Shown: positions 50,628-61,514, numbered from the stretch's first letter. The stretch is 64,000 bases of DNA from an uncultured Actinomycetes bacterium (GCA_903830655.1 CAIKUQ010000017.1:1-64000); one strand, 5' to 3'. The notes: a model not told the origin generated them from the sequence alone. Numbers and translations are program-made.

Positions 50628-51961
50628 CGCAACCCGTCGTTCGCGTTGTCGGTCTTGGGCCGGGACCAAGCGACTTACTGACGCAGCGTACAGTTCAACT
50701 CTTGTCTCAGGCTCCAGTAGCGAGAATGCGGACTCGAGAGCACCCCGCGGCCCAAGAGTTTTCAGAGATCGAAAGTTATGACTCGCTGTATGAGTCGGCG
50801 GAATCATTTGACTCGCTCTACCTCGCGATTGTTGACGATCTGTGCGCGCTCGCTAAAGCGTCATCAAATGGTGAGGTTGTTTACGCCGTACCGGGCTCAC
50901 CGGTCGTGGCCGAGCACACCACCGAGTTGTTGCTCGCCCGCACTGACGTACGGGTCATTCTGGAGCCCGCAGTATCAGTTATTGACGTTGCCTGCACGGC
51001 GCTCGGCCAGGACCCCATGACTGCAAACCTGCGAGTGTGCGACGCCCTCGGAACGATCGAACCCTTTCGAGGTCCGGGGCCACTGTTGATTCTCCAAACC
51101 TATTCACCGGAAATCTTGGTGACGGTGGCAGATCGGCTGCCCCCTGGAACGGAGGTCATCATTTTGCACCACCTCGGGCTTGCCGATCAAAAAATCCTCA
51201 CGGTAAGTAGTGAGATGCTTGCGCACTTTGCCGACGCCGACCACCTCACCTCATTGTGGGTTTCGGGCCTGCGTACCGCAGGTGAAACGATGGATGATCT
51301 GGTGAGCTTTGCGCGCCAACTACGCGCGCAATGCCCGTGGGACCAAGAGCAAGACCACGCCTCACTTATTAAGTATCTCCTCGAAGAATCGTACGAAACC
51401 ATAGAGGCCCTCGAGAATTTTGTTCGTCAAGCACCCGAAGGTTCAGATGACCCGGCCCTCATTGCTCACGTGGAAGAAGAACTTGGCGACTTGCTCTTTC
51501 AGGTCGTCTTCCACGCCGAGCTGGGAGACGAGGAAGGTCGATTCAACTTGGCCACCATTGCCGACTCGGTTCGAGACAAATTAACCGGGCGACACCCTCA
51601 CGTCTTTGGCGAGGTGAAGCTCGAGACTTCCGGTGACGTCGTGGAGCAATGGGAAGAAATTAAAAAAGAGGAAAAGGGCCGCACGGGAGCCATGGACGGA
51701 ATCGTTTGGCAACTCCCAGCGTTGACACTGGCCGCCAAGGTTCTTTCTCGTGCACGGAAGACTTCTATAGCCTTGGAATCACCGACAAACGCCCGCATTC
51801 GCGCGATGGAGAAAATTCAACTCGATGCCACCACCGAGTCGCTCGGCGCCGCTTTGTGGTCGATTGTCGTACTCGCTGACGAATTTGGGATTGACCTCGA
51901 AGGGGCGCTCCGAGAGCAGATCAATGCCCTACGAACAGACATTGAAGGAAAGAATTTGTAG
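50624..51961 (+). CDS. mazG: MazG nucleotide pyrophosphohydrolase fused to a tetrapyrrole-methylase-like domain
   Basis: The 445-residue protein has an N-terminal methylase-like domain (about 1-215; VVRVVGLGPGPSDLLT, VVYAVPGSPVVAEHT), as in YabN, and a C-terminal MazG domain (from about 225): CPWDQEQDHASLIKYLLEESYE, EEELGDLLFQVVFHA with metal-binding Glu/Asp. MazG hydrolyses (d)NTPs and so cleans the nucleotide pool. GTG start overlaps the previous stop as GTGA. Only one complete MazG domain is evident. Confidence 0.9.
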   Translation: MTQPVVRVVGLGPGPSDLLTQRTVQLLSQAPVARMRTREHPAAQEFSEIESYDSLYESAESFDSLYLAIVDDLCALAKASSNGEVVYAVPGSPVVAEHTTELLLARTDVRVILEPAVSVIDVACTALGQDPMTANLRVCDALGTIEPFRGPGPLLILQTYSPEILVTVADRLPPGTEVIILHHLGLADQKILTVSSEMLAHFADADHLTSLWVSGLRTAGETMDDLVSFARQLRAQCPWDQEQDHASLIKYLLEESYETIEALENFVRQAPEGSDDPALIAHVEEELGDLLFQVVFHAELGDEEGRFNLATIADSVRDKLTGRHPHVFGEVKLETSGDVVEQWEEIKKEEKGRTGAMDGIVWQLPALTLAAKVLSRARKTSIALESPTNARIRAMEKIQLDATTESLGAALWSIVVLADEFGIDLEGALREQINALRTDIEGKNL

Positions 51962-51986
51962 TGATTGCCACTTGAGCGTTGACTAA

Positions 51987-53735
<1,749 letters not shown>

Positions 53736-53739
<4 letters not shown>

Positions 53740-54218
53740 CATTTATTGATGCGAGCGAGGCCGACGTTCTGGTCCTCGAAGAATTACTCGGGAGAGAGCC
53801 CGCTGGGCGCTTCGCCGTTGTCGTGCGCCGAAAAACTGGTGAACCGATGGTGATTGAAAATGAACCTCATCTCCGCGATGGCACGCCAATGCCAACTCTC
53901 TATTGGCTGGTGGACAAACAACTACACGAAGCGGTCAGCCGAATTGAGGGCGATGCCGGCGTGCATCGCTATGAGGAACTCACTGACCCCGCAGCATTGC
54001 GTGAGGCTCATGAGTCCTACGCCAAGCGTCGAATAGCGGCGACTGTGCGCCATGATCTGGTCCAACCCAGCGGAGGCGTTGGGGGAACTCGAATTGGGGT
54101 TAAGTGCCTCCATGCTCACCTGGCAAATTTTCTGGTGGGCAATATCGATCCGGTTGGTGAGATTGTCGCCACAGAATTGTCGCTGCCAGAATTTGTGATT
54201 GTCAATGTCCGCGCCTAG
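53736..54218 (+). CDS. DUF501 family protein
   Basis: The 160-residue protein has the DUF501 features LLGREPAGRFAVVVR, GTPMPTLYWLVDK, GGVGGTRIGVKCLHAHLANFL with conserved Cys and His residues. The function is unknown. It starts at TTG, overlapping the divIC stop as TTGA, and overlaps ppx at its end. Confidence 0.9.
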
Positions 54219-55143
54219 GGCCGTTGCGGCTCTGGACTGCGGCAGTAACTCGACGCGCCTCCTCATCAGTGATTTCGCAGGACAAACAATCATTCGCGAG
54301 ATGCACGTCACTCGATTGAGTGAAGGCGTTGATGAGAGTGGAGCGCTCCAACCTGAAGCAATCGAGCGCACAATTGCACAGCTGCAAAAATGTCGTGCAC
54401 TGATGGATCAGCACAATGTCGCTACCGGACTTCTCGTCGCAACCTCTGCCGTTCGTGACGCGAGGAATGGATCATCATTTCTCGCCCAAGCGGCTGGAGT
54501 CACCGGTGTCGAGACACGGCTGCTGAGTGGAGCAGAGGAGGCTCGCTTTTCATTTAATGGGGCAACCGCAGACCTGCCGAAGTCCGACTCTCCCTACTTA
54601 ATTGTTGATGTGGGTGGCGGATCGACGGAACTTGCGGTCACCGTGGCGGGCCAGCTACGAAGTTTCTCGATGCAGTTGGGCTGCGTGCGAGTATCCGAAC
54701 GAGCGCTGGGATTAGGCCAGCCTTCAGCCCACCAGATTGAAGAAACCTGGCGCATGGTACGTGCCGAGTGCGACCGGGCCTTCGAAGCCGAGCCACACTT
54801 TCGCGAAGTGGTAGGCAGTGTCAAATTGATTGGCCTAGCCGGTACGGTAGCGACTCTTATTCAACTAGCGAACAACGTTGATGAGTACAGTCGCGAAGCT
54901 TTGCATCACCAACGTGCTTCACTTTCTCAGGTCCAAGATTGGCGCGAGCGACTCTGTCGGGAAAGCCCGTCGCAGAGGTTGAAGCATCCGGGTATGAGTT
55001 CTGGTCGCGAAGATGTCTTGCACGCGGGCCTCTTCGTGCTCGAAGAGGTGATGCTTCGCTTTGGGGTCGATGAATTATTGAGCAGTGAAAATGACATTCT
55101 GGATGGGATTATTCAGTCACTGCTTTCCCCAGAGCCCAACTAA
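54205..55143 (+). CDS. Ppx/GppA family phosphatase (exopolyphosphatase-like)
   Basis: About 312 residues with the actin-like ATPase fold: ALDCGSNSTRLLI (phosphate loop), VATSAVRDARNG, LSGAEEARFSFNG and VDVGGGSTEL. It would hydrolyse polyphosphate or pppGpp. It lacks the C-terminal HD domain of longer enzymes, as in the short actinobacterial Ppx forms. I prefer ATG 54205 to TTG 54199. Confidence 0.92.
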   Translation: MSAPRAVAALDCGSNSTRLLISDFAGQTIIREMHVTRLSEGVDESGALQPEAIERTIAQLQKCRALMDQHNVATGLLVATSAVRDARNGSSFLAQAAGVTGVETRLLSGAEEARFSFNGATADLPKSDSPYLIVDVGGGSTELAVTVAGQLRSFSMQLGCVRVSERALGLGQPSAHQIEETWRMVRAECDRAFEAEPHFREVVGSVKLIGLAGTVATLIQLANNVDEYSREALHHQRASLSQVQDWRERLCRESPSQRLKHPGMSSGREDVLHAGLFVLEEVMLRFGVDELLSSENDILDGIIQSLLSPEPN

Positions 55144-55172
55144 GTATTAGTCTCTTGAACGAAGGGAGCCAC

Positions 55173-55793
55173 ATGGTCATAACTCGTAATCCGAGCTACA
55201 CGCCAATAGTCCTGCGTGGTCGCCGTCTCACCCTTCGTACCATGACCGAACACGACTACAACTCGTGGCTAGCAGTTCGCACTCACAATCATGAATGGCT
55301 TTTGAAGTGGGAGCCACGTTCAGCCTCGGCGAGCCACCTCCCTGAGGACTTTCGCAGTTTCAATAATCGCTGCGCGATACGCGAGCGTGAGCGTCACCTC
55401 GGAACAGGATTTGGATTCGGAATTTTTGTCGACGATAAGTTTGTTGGAGAAATTACGATTTCTGGAGTAATGCGGGGGCCCTTACAGTCGGCGTACGTCG
55501 GCTATTGGATCGATGAACGTGTCGCCGGTCGTGGCCTCATGCCTGAATCATTGGTTGTGGTACTCGAATATTGCTTTGAAACGTTGCGTCTGCACCGCGT
55601 AGAGGTGAACATAATTCCAAGAAATACTGCATCTCGGCGAGTGGTTGAAAAAGTTGGTATTCGTTTCGAGGGAGTCGCCGAACGGTATCTGGAAATTGAT
55701 GGGGCTTGGGAAGACCACGCGCGATACGCCATAACTGTCGAAGAATGGAATGACATGGTCCTCGACCTCCGCTCTCGATTCTTAGAGGGCTAG
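55173..55793 (+). CDS. GNAT acetyltransferase, RimJ/RimL-like
   Basis: The 206 residues show the N-terminal LRGRRLTLRTMTEHDYNSW, acetyl-CoA-binding region VGYWIDERVAGRGLMPES and the RVEVNIIPRNTASRRVVEKVG segment typical of RimJ/RimL. It may acetylate a protein N-terminus or a small molecule. ATG 55173 is supported by AAGGGAG six bases upstream. Its 3' end overlaps the GT2 gene by 12 bp. Confidence 0.9.
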   Translation: MVITRNPSYTPIVLRGRRLTLRTMTEHDYNSWLAVRTHNHEWLLKWEPRSASASHLPEDFRSFNNRCAIRERERHLGTGFGFGIFVDDKFVGEITISGVMRGPLQSAYVGYWIDERVAGRGLMPESLVVVLEYCFETLRLHRVEVNIIPRNTASRRVVEKVGIRFEGVAERYLEIDGAWEDHARYAITVEEWNDMVLDLRSRFLEG

Positions 55794-56720
55794 TAAGGAC
55801 CGTCCACGTATCTCAGTCAGGTTGGCGGTTCGTAGCTGGCCACCTAATTCTTGGGCCAGTGCGTGTCCCGAAACCGCCCCATCTCTCGGAAGTATGACCA
55901 GTACGTCGGTTATTCCTCGCGCGAGCACTACGCCACCCACCCGTAGGCCCCGCAAGGAGTTGCGAATCGCTTCTACCTCAACGTCAAGGTTGAACGCCAC
56001 AGCTGGATTGACGTAGGTAGTTCGCCGAAGGTTGCGTATGTCGCGGAGCATGTCGAGTGAATCGCGACCCACTCGTACCGAAGAACCTGGTACGTCGGAC
56101 CAGGTAACGGCGACCGGCTTAATCGAGAAGTCGAGCAGCTCAGCCAAGTAGAGGATTTCTGCGTCAAAGGCAAAGCGATCAACTCGACCAAACAGGGCCA
56201 GCAGTCGACCTGGTGCTAGTTGGAATCCCTTGCAGCCACACTGAGTATCACGCAGGTCGGACTTTGTGTAATAACGGACAATGCGATTAAATACCGAACC
56301 GGCCAGGGTACGCACCGAAGAGTCATAGGTAATGTGACCGCCTTGAGCGCGAGATCCAGGAGCGAGCTCTGATTTCAATAGTGCCTTCATGATGGCTGGA
56401 AAGTGCTTTGGATCTATTGCTTGATCGGCATCGGCAGTGATTACGTAGTCTCCAGTTGCTACGGCCATCCCGAGGCGGAGGGCAGCGCCTTTGCCCCTAT
56501 TGGTGGGCTGTTGAACAAAAAGGGCGTGAGGTAGGTCGCCGTAGACCGAGTGTGCAGTTTTCAGTGTTCCGTCGGTTGACCCATCGTCTACAACAATCAC
56601 CTCCACGAATTCAACCCCAATCTTGTCCAAAACGGGTTGCAAGCGGGCGCGGCCAGAGGCCAGCCGCTGCGATTCGTTAAAGGCGGGAATGACGATCGAA
56701 AGCTGGGGAGTGGAACTCAT
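55782..56720 (-). CDS. GT2-family glycosyltransferase (dolichyl/polyprenyl-phosphate glucosyltransferase-like)
   Basis: The 312-residue GT-A enzyme has SIVIPAFNESQRL, VDDGSTDGT, NRGKGAALRLGM, DADQAIDP (DxD) and RDTQCGCKGFQL, closest to ALG5/DPM1-type enzymes. It would load a sugar from a nucleotide donor onto polyprenyl phosphate. There are no clear membrane helices. It overlaps the NlpC/P60 gene by ATGA, linking lipid-linked sugars to the cell envelope. Confidence 0.85.
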   Translation of the reverse strand: MSSTPQLSIVIPAFNESQRLASGRARLQPVLDKIGVEFVEVIVVDDGSTDGTLKTAHSVYGDLPHALFVQQPTNRGKGAALRLGMAVATGDYVITADADQAIDPKHFPAIMKALLKSELAPGSRAQGGHITYDSSVRTLAGSVFNRIVRYYTKSDLRDTQCGCKGFQLAPGRLLALFGRVDRFAFDAEILYLAELLDFSIKPVAVTWSDVPGSSVRVGRDSLDMLRDIRNLRRTTYVNPAVAFNLDVEVEAIRNSLRGLRVGGVVLARGITDVLVILPRDGAVSGHALAQELGGQLRTANLTEIRGRSLLAL

Positions 56721-57886
56721 GGACGAGCGGCCCCGATGAGCCCTGCGGTGAAGATAGGGGCCAGAGAAATTTGAGTTCCCGTGCGGGCGGCCGAGATGAT
56801 GGTGTTGACACCATATGGACCCGAGCCGACGTACATCACCACGTGGTCAACCGTGTGATCGCCGTCAAGGTTGTAATAGAAAAGCAAGTCACCGGGCTGG
56901 AGTTTATTGAGAGGAACGTGAGTCATCGCTGGCCACTGAGTTGAAGTGGTGCGAGGAATTTCCACCCCAGCGCGTCGCCATGCCCATTGCACAAGGCCCG
57001 AACAGTCGAAACCTACATTTGGCGTCTCGCCACCCCATCGGTACCACACTCCGATTTGAGACTTCGCAAAGGCAACCGCCCTTAATCCTTGGGCTGTACC
57101 TTGCACTTCGGCAATCGTGACGGAATGGAGAGCCCTTTGGATTGCGATTGTCACTAAGTTGGCTGCCGCTTGGCCGCCCACAGCTGAGGCGGCGGCAATA
57201 GCGCGAGTTTCACCAGCTAAGTCGTGGTGCTTCGCGGCCCAGATGCCTTGAGAAATTTCGTAATTGATGATTTGATGCCGGTACTTCGCAGTGATGGCCT
57301 TCAAAGTTGCACGAGTGCGGGTCTCTAGTGCCAAGTTGTTTAAAAGCAGCCTGTGAATGCTCGCTGTCTTGGTGGCAACCTGGGCCCGCAAAGCGGCTTC
57401 GTGAAGCAACAGAGCGTCGAGACTTCGCTTTTGTTTTCCATAACTGGCGCGTAAAGCCCCTAAGTTTCCGATCACAAGATCTTCGTATAAACGGCGCGCA
57501 TCACTTTTTGTAAGTGGTTTGTTAAAGAGTGATTCAATTTGTGCAGCAGATGCACCGAGCATGTAGGCGAGTATTTCGGAGTGAGATAAGCGGCCAGTTG
57601 TTGTAGCGATTTGACTTCTCTTATTAGCAACTTGAGTTGTCAGGTGCGCCACGGTAGCGCTGAGATTAGCCAGCGCCACGCGCTCGGTGTCATATTGATT
57701 AGCTGTAATTTCACTTTGGCTGGCCTGTTCAGCCAGAGCTTTGGAGAGGCTGGCGATTTGCGCGCGAGTGGCAGAAAAGGGGGTAGCGCTGGCAGTCGTC
57801 GTCTGGACCAGGCAGGCTGCTGACGCCACTACCGCTGTAAGTATGACAACGAGGGGCGCAAGGCCGTGACGGCTCTCACGAAACAT
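56717..57886 (-). CDS. NlpC/P60 cell-wall endopeptidase with coiled-coil N-region
   Basis: The 389 residues contain a signal peptide (about 1-36), a long helical coiled-coil region (about 40-250) and a C-terminal NlpC/P60 domain. The catalytic Cys is in FDCSGLVQWAWRR and the His in DHVVMYVG; YRWGGE precedes them. Such RipA-like proteins cleave peptide cross-links during division. The N-terminal coiled coil would act as an inhibitor or FtsEX-binding module (inferred). Leaderless start with TAGGCT six bases upstream. Confidence 0.92.
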   Translation of the reverse strand: MFRESRHGLAPLVVILTAVVASAACLVQTTTASATPFSATRAQIASLSKALAEQASQSEITANQYDTERVALANLSATVAHLTTQVANKRSQIATTTGRLSHSEILAYMLGASAAQIESLFNKPLTKSDARRLYEDLVIGNLGALRASYGKQKRSLDALLLHEAALRAQVATKTASIHRLLLNNLALETRTRATLKAITAKYRHQIINYEISQGIWAAKHHDLAGETRAIAAASAVGGQAAANLVTIAIQRALHSVTIAEVQGTAQGLRAVAFAKSQIGVWYRWGGETPNVGFDCSGLVQWAWRRAGVEIPRTTSTQWPAMTHVPLNKLQPGDLLFYYNLDGDHTVDHVVMYVGSGPYGVNTIISAARTGTQISLAPIFTAGLIGAARP

Positions 57887-57892
57887 AGGCCT

Positions 57893-57898
57893 AGCCTA
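57893..57898 (-). promoter_or_regulatory. -10 element, leaderless NlpC/P60 gene
   Basis: TAGGCT on the minus strand, six bases before ATG 57886. Confidence 0.5.
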
Positions 57899-57975
57899 GT
57901 TTTCACCAACCCTTTATTGACGTGCCAAGGCCAAGCGGATTTAGATTAGCGTTATAAATCAACGATTTACTGCTC

Positions 57976-58048
57976 GGGGGCGTAGCCCAATGGCAGAGGC
58001 AAGGCGCTTAAACCGCCTCCAGTGTGGGTTCGAGTCCCACCGCCCCTA
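57976..58048 (+). tRNA. tRNA-Leu(TAA)-like tRNA with short variable arm
   Basis: A full cloverleaf is present: acceptor GGGGGCG/CGCCCCT (first pair G-T wobble), 3-bp D stem GCC/GGC with loop ...GGCAGA, anticodon arm AGGCG-CTTAAAC-CGCCT (anticodon TAA, reads UUA), variable region of only five bases (CCAGT), T arm GTGGG-TTCGAGT-CCCAC, discriminator A, no encoded CCA. Anticodon, discriminator and D arm fit Leu, but normal tRNA-Leu has a long variable arm. Charging identity is uncertain. Confidence 0.8.
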
Positions 58049-58089
58049 CGCAGTAATTCGTGGTGTTTTTCGCCCCCCTCGATATTTAG

Positions 58090-58095
58090 TAGCGT
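58090..58095 (+). promoter_or_regulatory. -10 element, leaderless gene at 58102
   Basis: TAGCGT ends six bases before GTG 58102. Confidence 0.45.
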
Positions 58096-58101
58096 TGACC
58101 C

Positions 58102-58839
58102 GTGGCAAAAAGTGCAACTGGAAAACTCGTAAGTCAAATTGGCGCCTCTGGCGGTGGCAAGGCCTATAAGAAGGCGCGCCCCGGCAACTACTACGGCGTC
58201 TTGTTCGTGATTGTCATCTTGGGGCTGACTTCGGTGGTCTTCTCTCGTTATGAATACCAGAACCCCACCACTGCTCCAGCTGGTCCTGCGCCGCAACCTG
58301 GCACAACTTGGTTTGCCGCACTCAGTATTGATAACTGCGGTACTCAGATCACTCTGCCTTCGGACCCTAATTACAAGGGCGGATTCGTCGTTCTCGCTAA
58401 CAATGTCATCAAGGTTGCTCCAGTTGGCGCAGCTGACTCGGGCAACAATGCAACCGTTGGACAATTTGCCAATGAATATGTTGGCATGACCGCATCTTCT
58501 TCAACCTTGGCCATCCCAAGCGCCACCGGTCTCGCGCAAGCCAGCACGACATTCCACAACAACACCAACTGCGCAACGGGAACTAAGTACGCCGGACAGT
58601 CGGCAACAATTCGGTATGCCTATTGGAGCACGCTGGCGCAAACGTCGCCGAAGATCACCACCGATCCGTCGTCAATCAAGTTCACCCCCGATATGCGAAT
58701 CACGATGGCCTTCTTGCCTGCTTCCGTCAAGATTTCAGCGCCGGCTGAAGCAACCGTGTCGGCAATGTTGACTGATGCAGCGTCGGCCGCAGCGTCGACG
58801 ACTACGACTAACCCAACGACAACGACGACCGCGGGCTGA
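58102..58839 (+). CDS. Single-pass membrane protein of unknown function, actinobacterial type
   Basis: The 245 residues have a basic cytoplasmic N-terminus (GGGKAYKKARPGNYYG), one membrane helix (about 34-52) and an outer domain of about 150 residues with two Cys (DNCGTQI, NNCATGT), ending in a Thr-rich tail. I do not recognise a named family. It sits two bases before the sugar nucleotidyltransferase gene, so they are likely co-transcribed. Confidence 0.72.
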   Translation: MAKSATGKLVSQIGASGGGKAYKKARPGNYYGVLFVIVILGLTSVVFSRYEYQNPTTAPAGPAPQPGTTWFAALSIDNCGTQITLPSDPNYKGGFVVLANNVIKVAPVGAADSGNNATVGQFANEYVGMTASSSTLAIPSATGLAQASTTFHNNTNCATGTKYAGQSATIRYAYWSTLAQTSPKITTDPSSIKFTPDMRITMAFLPASVKISAPAEATVSAMLTDAASAAASTTTTNPTTTTTAG

Positions 58840-58841
58840 TT

Positions 58842-59867
58842 TTGAAGTCGATCATCTTGGTCGGCGGCAAGGGAACGCGACTCCGGCCGCTCACCTTTGA
58901 GACGCCCAAGCAGATGCTCCCGTTAGTGGGAACACCGATGATCGAAACCGTGCTTGAATCACTAGCCAGTCATGGTGTGACTGAGGCAGTTCTCTCACTC
59001 GGGTATTTGCCAGAGAGCTTCATACAGGCTTACCCGAGCAACATCATCGCTGGCGTAAAGGTCACTTACGCCGTTGAACCCGAGCCCCTCGACACCGCCG
59101 GAGCAATTCGATTCGCCGCCGAATTTGCTGGTATCGACGAAACTTTTCTAGTCGTTAATGGAGATGTGCTCACTGAACTCAACGTCACCCGCCTCCTCGA
59201 GTTTCATCGAGCGCGTGGTGCCGAAGCGACTATTGCACTGCACCCCGTCGAAGATCCTTCGCGATTTGGTGTCGTGCCAACAACTCCCGAGGGTAAGGTC
59301 ATTGACTTTGTGGAAAAGCCCCCGCGCGAAGAGGCGCCAACAAATTTGATCAATGCCGGCACCTACGTCTTTGAGCCCAGCGTGCTTTCACGCATCGCAC
59401 CGTTGGGTCGGGTGAGCGTAGAGCGTGAAACGTTTCCCGTCTTGGCCGGGGAGGGGGTTCTGTACGCGCTCGCGGATGAGAATTACTGGCTTGATACGGG
59501 TACCCCGCAGGCCTTTATTCAGGCCAACGTGGATCTCTTAAAGGGTCGCGAGCACGTCCATGAGTTCGTGGGAATTACTGATGGATCGTGGGTGCACCCC
59601 AGCGCCACGGTTGACCCGACCGCCACGATTATTAACTCGGTAATTGATCGCGACTGCATTGTGAGCCATAACGTCATCCTCACCGAAGCTATCTTGATGC
59701 CCGGAGCCATCGTTCAGCCCGATACGCAAATTAGTTCGAGTATCATTGGACCCGGCGCGGTTGTTGGTAGCTCGTCGGTACTCGGTGCGATTTGTGTCGT
59801 CGGCGCGAATGAGCACGTGGCGCCAAACTCAGAGCTATCGGGCGATGTCCGACTCGGCGGGGTCTAA
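58842..59867 (+). CDS. Sugar-1-phosphate nucleotidyltransferase (GDP-mannose pyrophosphorylase-like)
   Basis: The 341 residues have the nucleotidyltransferase motif VGGKGTRLRPLTFETPKQML, VVNGDVLTEL and VEKP, then a left-handed beta-helix (about 245-335; HPSATVDPTATI, IIGPGAVVG). This resembles actinobacterial ManB/mannose-1-phosphate guanylyltransferases found near F420 genes, for example beside fbiAB in mycobacteria. Its product would feed the glycosyltransferases at 62320-64000. Start TTG at 58842. Confidence 0.88.
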   Translation: MKSIILVGGKGTRLRPLTFETPKQMLPLVGTPMIETVLESLASHGVTEAVLSLGYLPESFIQAYPSNIIAGVKVTYAVEPEPLDTAGAIRFAAEFAGIDETFLVVNGDVLTELNVTRLLEFHRARGAEATIALHPVEDPSRFGVVPTTPEGKVIDFVEKPPREEAPTNLINAGTYVFEPSVLSRIAPLGRVSVERETFPVLAGEGVLYALADENYWLDTGTPQAFIQANVDLLKGREHVHEFVGITDGSWVHPSATVDPTATIINSVIDRDCIVSHNVILTEAILMPGAIVQPDTQISSSIIGPGAVVGSSSVLGAICVVGANEHVAPNSELSGDVRLGGV

Positions 59868-60578
59868 CTAACGGAAGAGATCTTCAATCGCAGGGCGGAT
59901 GATGTGCTCGGCAACTGATGAGACTCCGAAGTGCTTCTGGGCTAGTCCACGGATGTGGACAAATGGCGTCAGGCCATCTTTGGCAACGACGAGATTCGCA
60001 GCTGAGGCAATTTCGTCGGCGATTGCCACCTGCGTTACCTCAAGCATGCGACCCGAGTCGTCAACTTGGCCACGGAGGTCATCGATGACTTGTATACCGG
60101 CGGCGCCAATTGCGACATCGGCAACGCCGTTACGCCAGGTTCTGCCAAAGGTGTCGGTGATGACTAGGCCAATGGACTTGCCGGTGCCGTGCTCAATTTG
60201 AGCCCGCAAGGCCCGAGCCGACTTGTCTGGGTCCGTGGGCAAGAGTACGGCGGTGTTGGGCTCGGTATTTGAAAAATCGATACCCGCGTTTGCGCTAACA
60301 AACCCGTGATGCGTTTCGGTAATAAGTAAGGTTCCCCGTCTGCGTAAAACACGACGCGATTCACCTTCGATGAGCTGTTCGCGGGCCTGCTCGGTTCCAT
60401 CGAAGGCGACGACTCGTCCCTCACATTTGGAGATTATTTTTGAGGTGACTACGAGGAGGTCACGATCTTCGAGGTTGACTCCAGCGTCTGCGAGTGAGTC
60501 GAGCAGGTATGGGAGTATCTCGTCACCGGCGGTGAATCGATGGGGCGAGCTAAGTGGCGTAACGACTAATTGAGCCAC
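59868..60578 (-). CDS. cofE: Coenzyme F420-0:L-glutamate ligase
   Basis: CofE adds glutamates to F420-0. In these 236 residues I see VVTSKIISKCEGRVV, the LLITETHHGFVSANAGIDFSN region with metal/GTP-binding residues, and ITDTFGRTWRNGVADVAIG. Mycobacterial FbiB has an extra C-terminal FMN-dependent reductase domain; this protein is the single-domain form. It overlaps cofD by 13 bp, its stop abuts the nucleotidyltransferase stop. Confidence 0.95.
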   Translation of the reverse strand: MAQLVVTPLSSPHRFTAGDEILPYLLDSLADAGVNLEDRDLLVVTSKIISKCEGRVVAFDGTEQAREQLIEGESRRVLRRRGTLLITETHHGFVSANAGIDFSNTEPNTAVLLPTDPDKSARALRAQIEHGTGKSIGLVITDTFGRTWRNGVADVAIGAAGIQVIDDLRGQVDDSGRMLEVTQVAIADEIASAANLVVAKDGLTPFVHIRGLAQKHFGVSSVAEHIIRPAIEDLFR

Positions 60579-61489
60579 GCGGCAATCCCCTTGGCGAGCG
60601 CTGCGCCTGATAGCGGCTCGGTCATGATTGTGGGCAAAACAGTGACCGTCGCACCGAGTTCTTCAATTCGGGCGGCCTGGGCGTAATCGACTTCGTCTAT
60701 AAACCAGTGACCAACCAAATTGCCGTAATAGGCGGCCACGCCGAATGCCGATGACTCGAAGCCGAGTTCAGTCATCAGGTGGTCGGCGGGGCCCTTTAGA
60801 GCACGCCCCCCAATGAGAGGAGAGATGGCGGCAATGGAATCACGACGTTGCTCGAGCACTTCGGTAATCCCAGCAATGGCGAGCACTGGAGCGATAGAAA
60901 GCAGAGGGTTGGAGGGGGCAATGAGGATTTTCTCGGATTTCTTAAGTGCGCTTAAAACTTCGGTGGTTGCCGTGGCAACTTCAACACCTCTAAAGGAGAT
61001 CTTTGACACTGGCACGGCGTGACGGTGCTTAACGAAGTACTCCTGGAAACTGAGCTCTCCGATATCGGTTTCTAAATAAGTAGAAACCGGTTCGTTGGAT
61101 GCGGGGAGTATGGGTATGGTCACCCCGAGCCGAGCGGCTAATTCCGCCGCCACTTCCGTTTTGGTGGCCCCTTCACTAAGGCGCTGAGTTCTAAAGAGGT
61201 GCGTGGCCATATCGCGATCACCGAGTTGGAACCACGCCTCACCACCCAGTTTGGCCAATTCTTGATTCACTCGCCACGTCTCATCAACGAGCCCCCAGCC
61301 CGTTACTTCATTATTGAGTCCAGCCAAGGTGTAAGTGACGGTATCTAAGTCGGGGCAAATGGTCACTCCGTGCAGGACTAGGTCATCGGCGACATTTACT
61401 ATCGCGGTGTATTCAAAACTCGACACCTCACGTTGCAAGAGACCCAAGAGCCGGGCCGCTCCAACACCACCGCAGAGAACTGTTATCAC
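60566..61489 (-). CDS. cofD: 2-phospho-L-lactate / phosphoenolpyruvate transferase (F420 synthesis)
   Basis: CofD (FbiA) joins the lactyl or PEP-derived side chain to Fo. The 307 residues show LCGGVGAARLL at the N-terminus, NVADDLVLHGVTICPDLDTV, FQLGDRDMATHL and APSNPLLSIAPVLAI. GTG 61489 has TAAGGT seven bases upstream and no Shine-Dalgarno; a TTG two codons earlier is less likely. It is the first gene of the cofDE pair. Confidence 0.94.
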   Translation of the reverse strand: MITVLCGGVGAARLLGLLQREVSSFEYTAIVNVADDLVLHGVTICPDLDTVTYTLAGLNNEVTGWGLVDETWRVNQELAKLGGEAWFQLGDRDMATHLFRTQRLSEGATKTEVAAELAARLGVTIPILPASNEPVSTYLETDIGELSFQEYFVKHRHAVPVSKISFRGVEVATATTEVLSALKKSEKILIAPSNPLLSIAPVLAIAGITEVLEQRRDSIAAISPLIGGRALKGPADHLMTELGFESSAFGVAAYYGNLVGHWFIDEVDYAQAARIEELGATVTVLPTIMTEPLSGAALAKGIAAWLN

Positions 61490-61496
61490 GACCAAA

Positions 61497-61502
61497 ACCT
61501 TA
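61497..61502 (-). promoter_or_regulatory. -10 element, leaderless cofD
   Basis: TAAGGT on the minus strand, seven bases before GTG 61489. Confidence 0.5.
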
Positions 61503-61514
61503 GGTGCTACTCAC

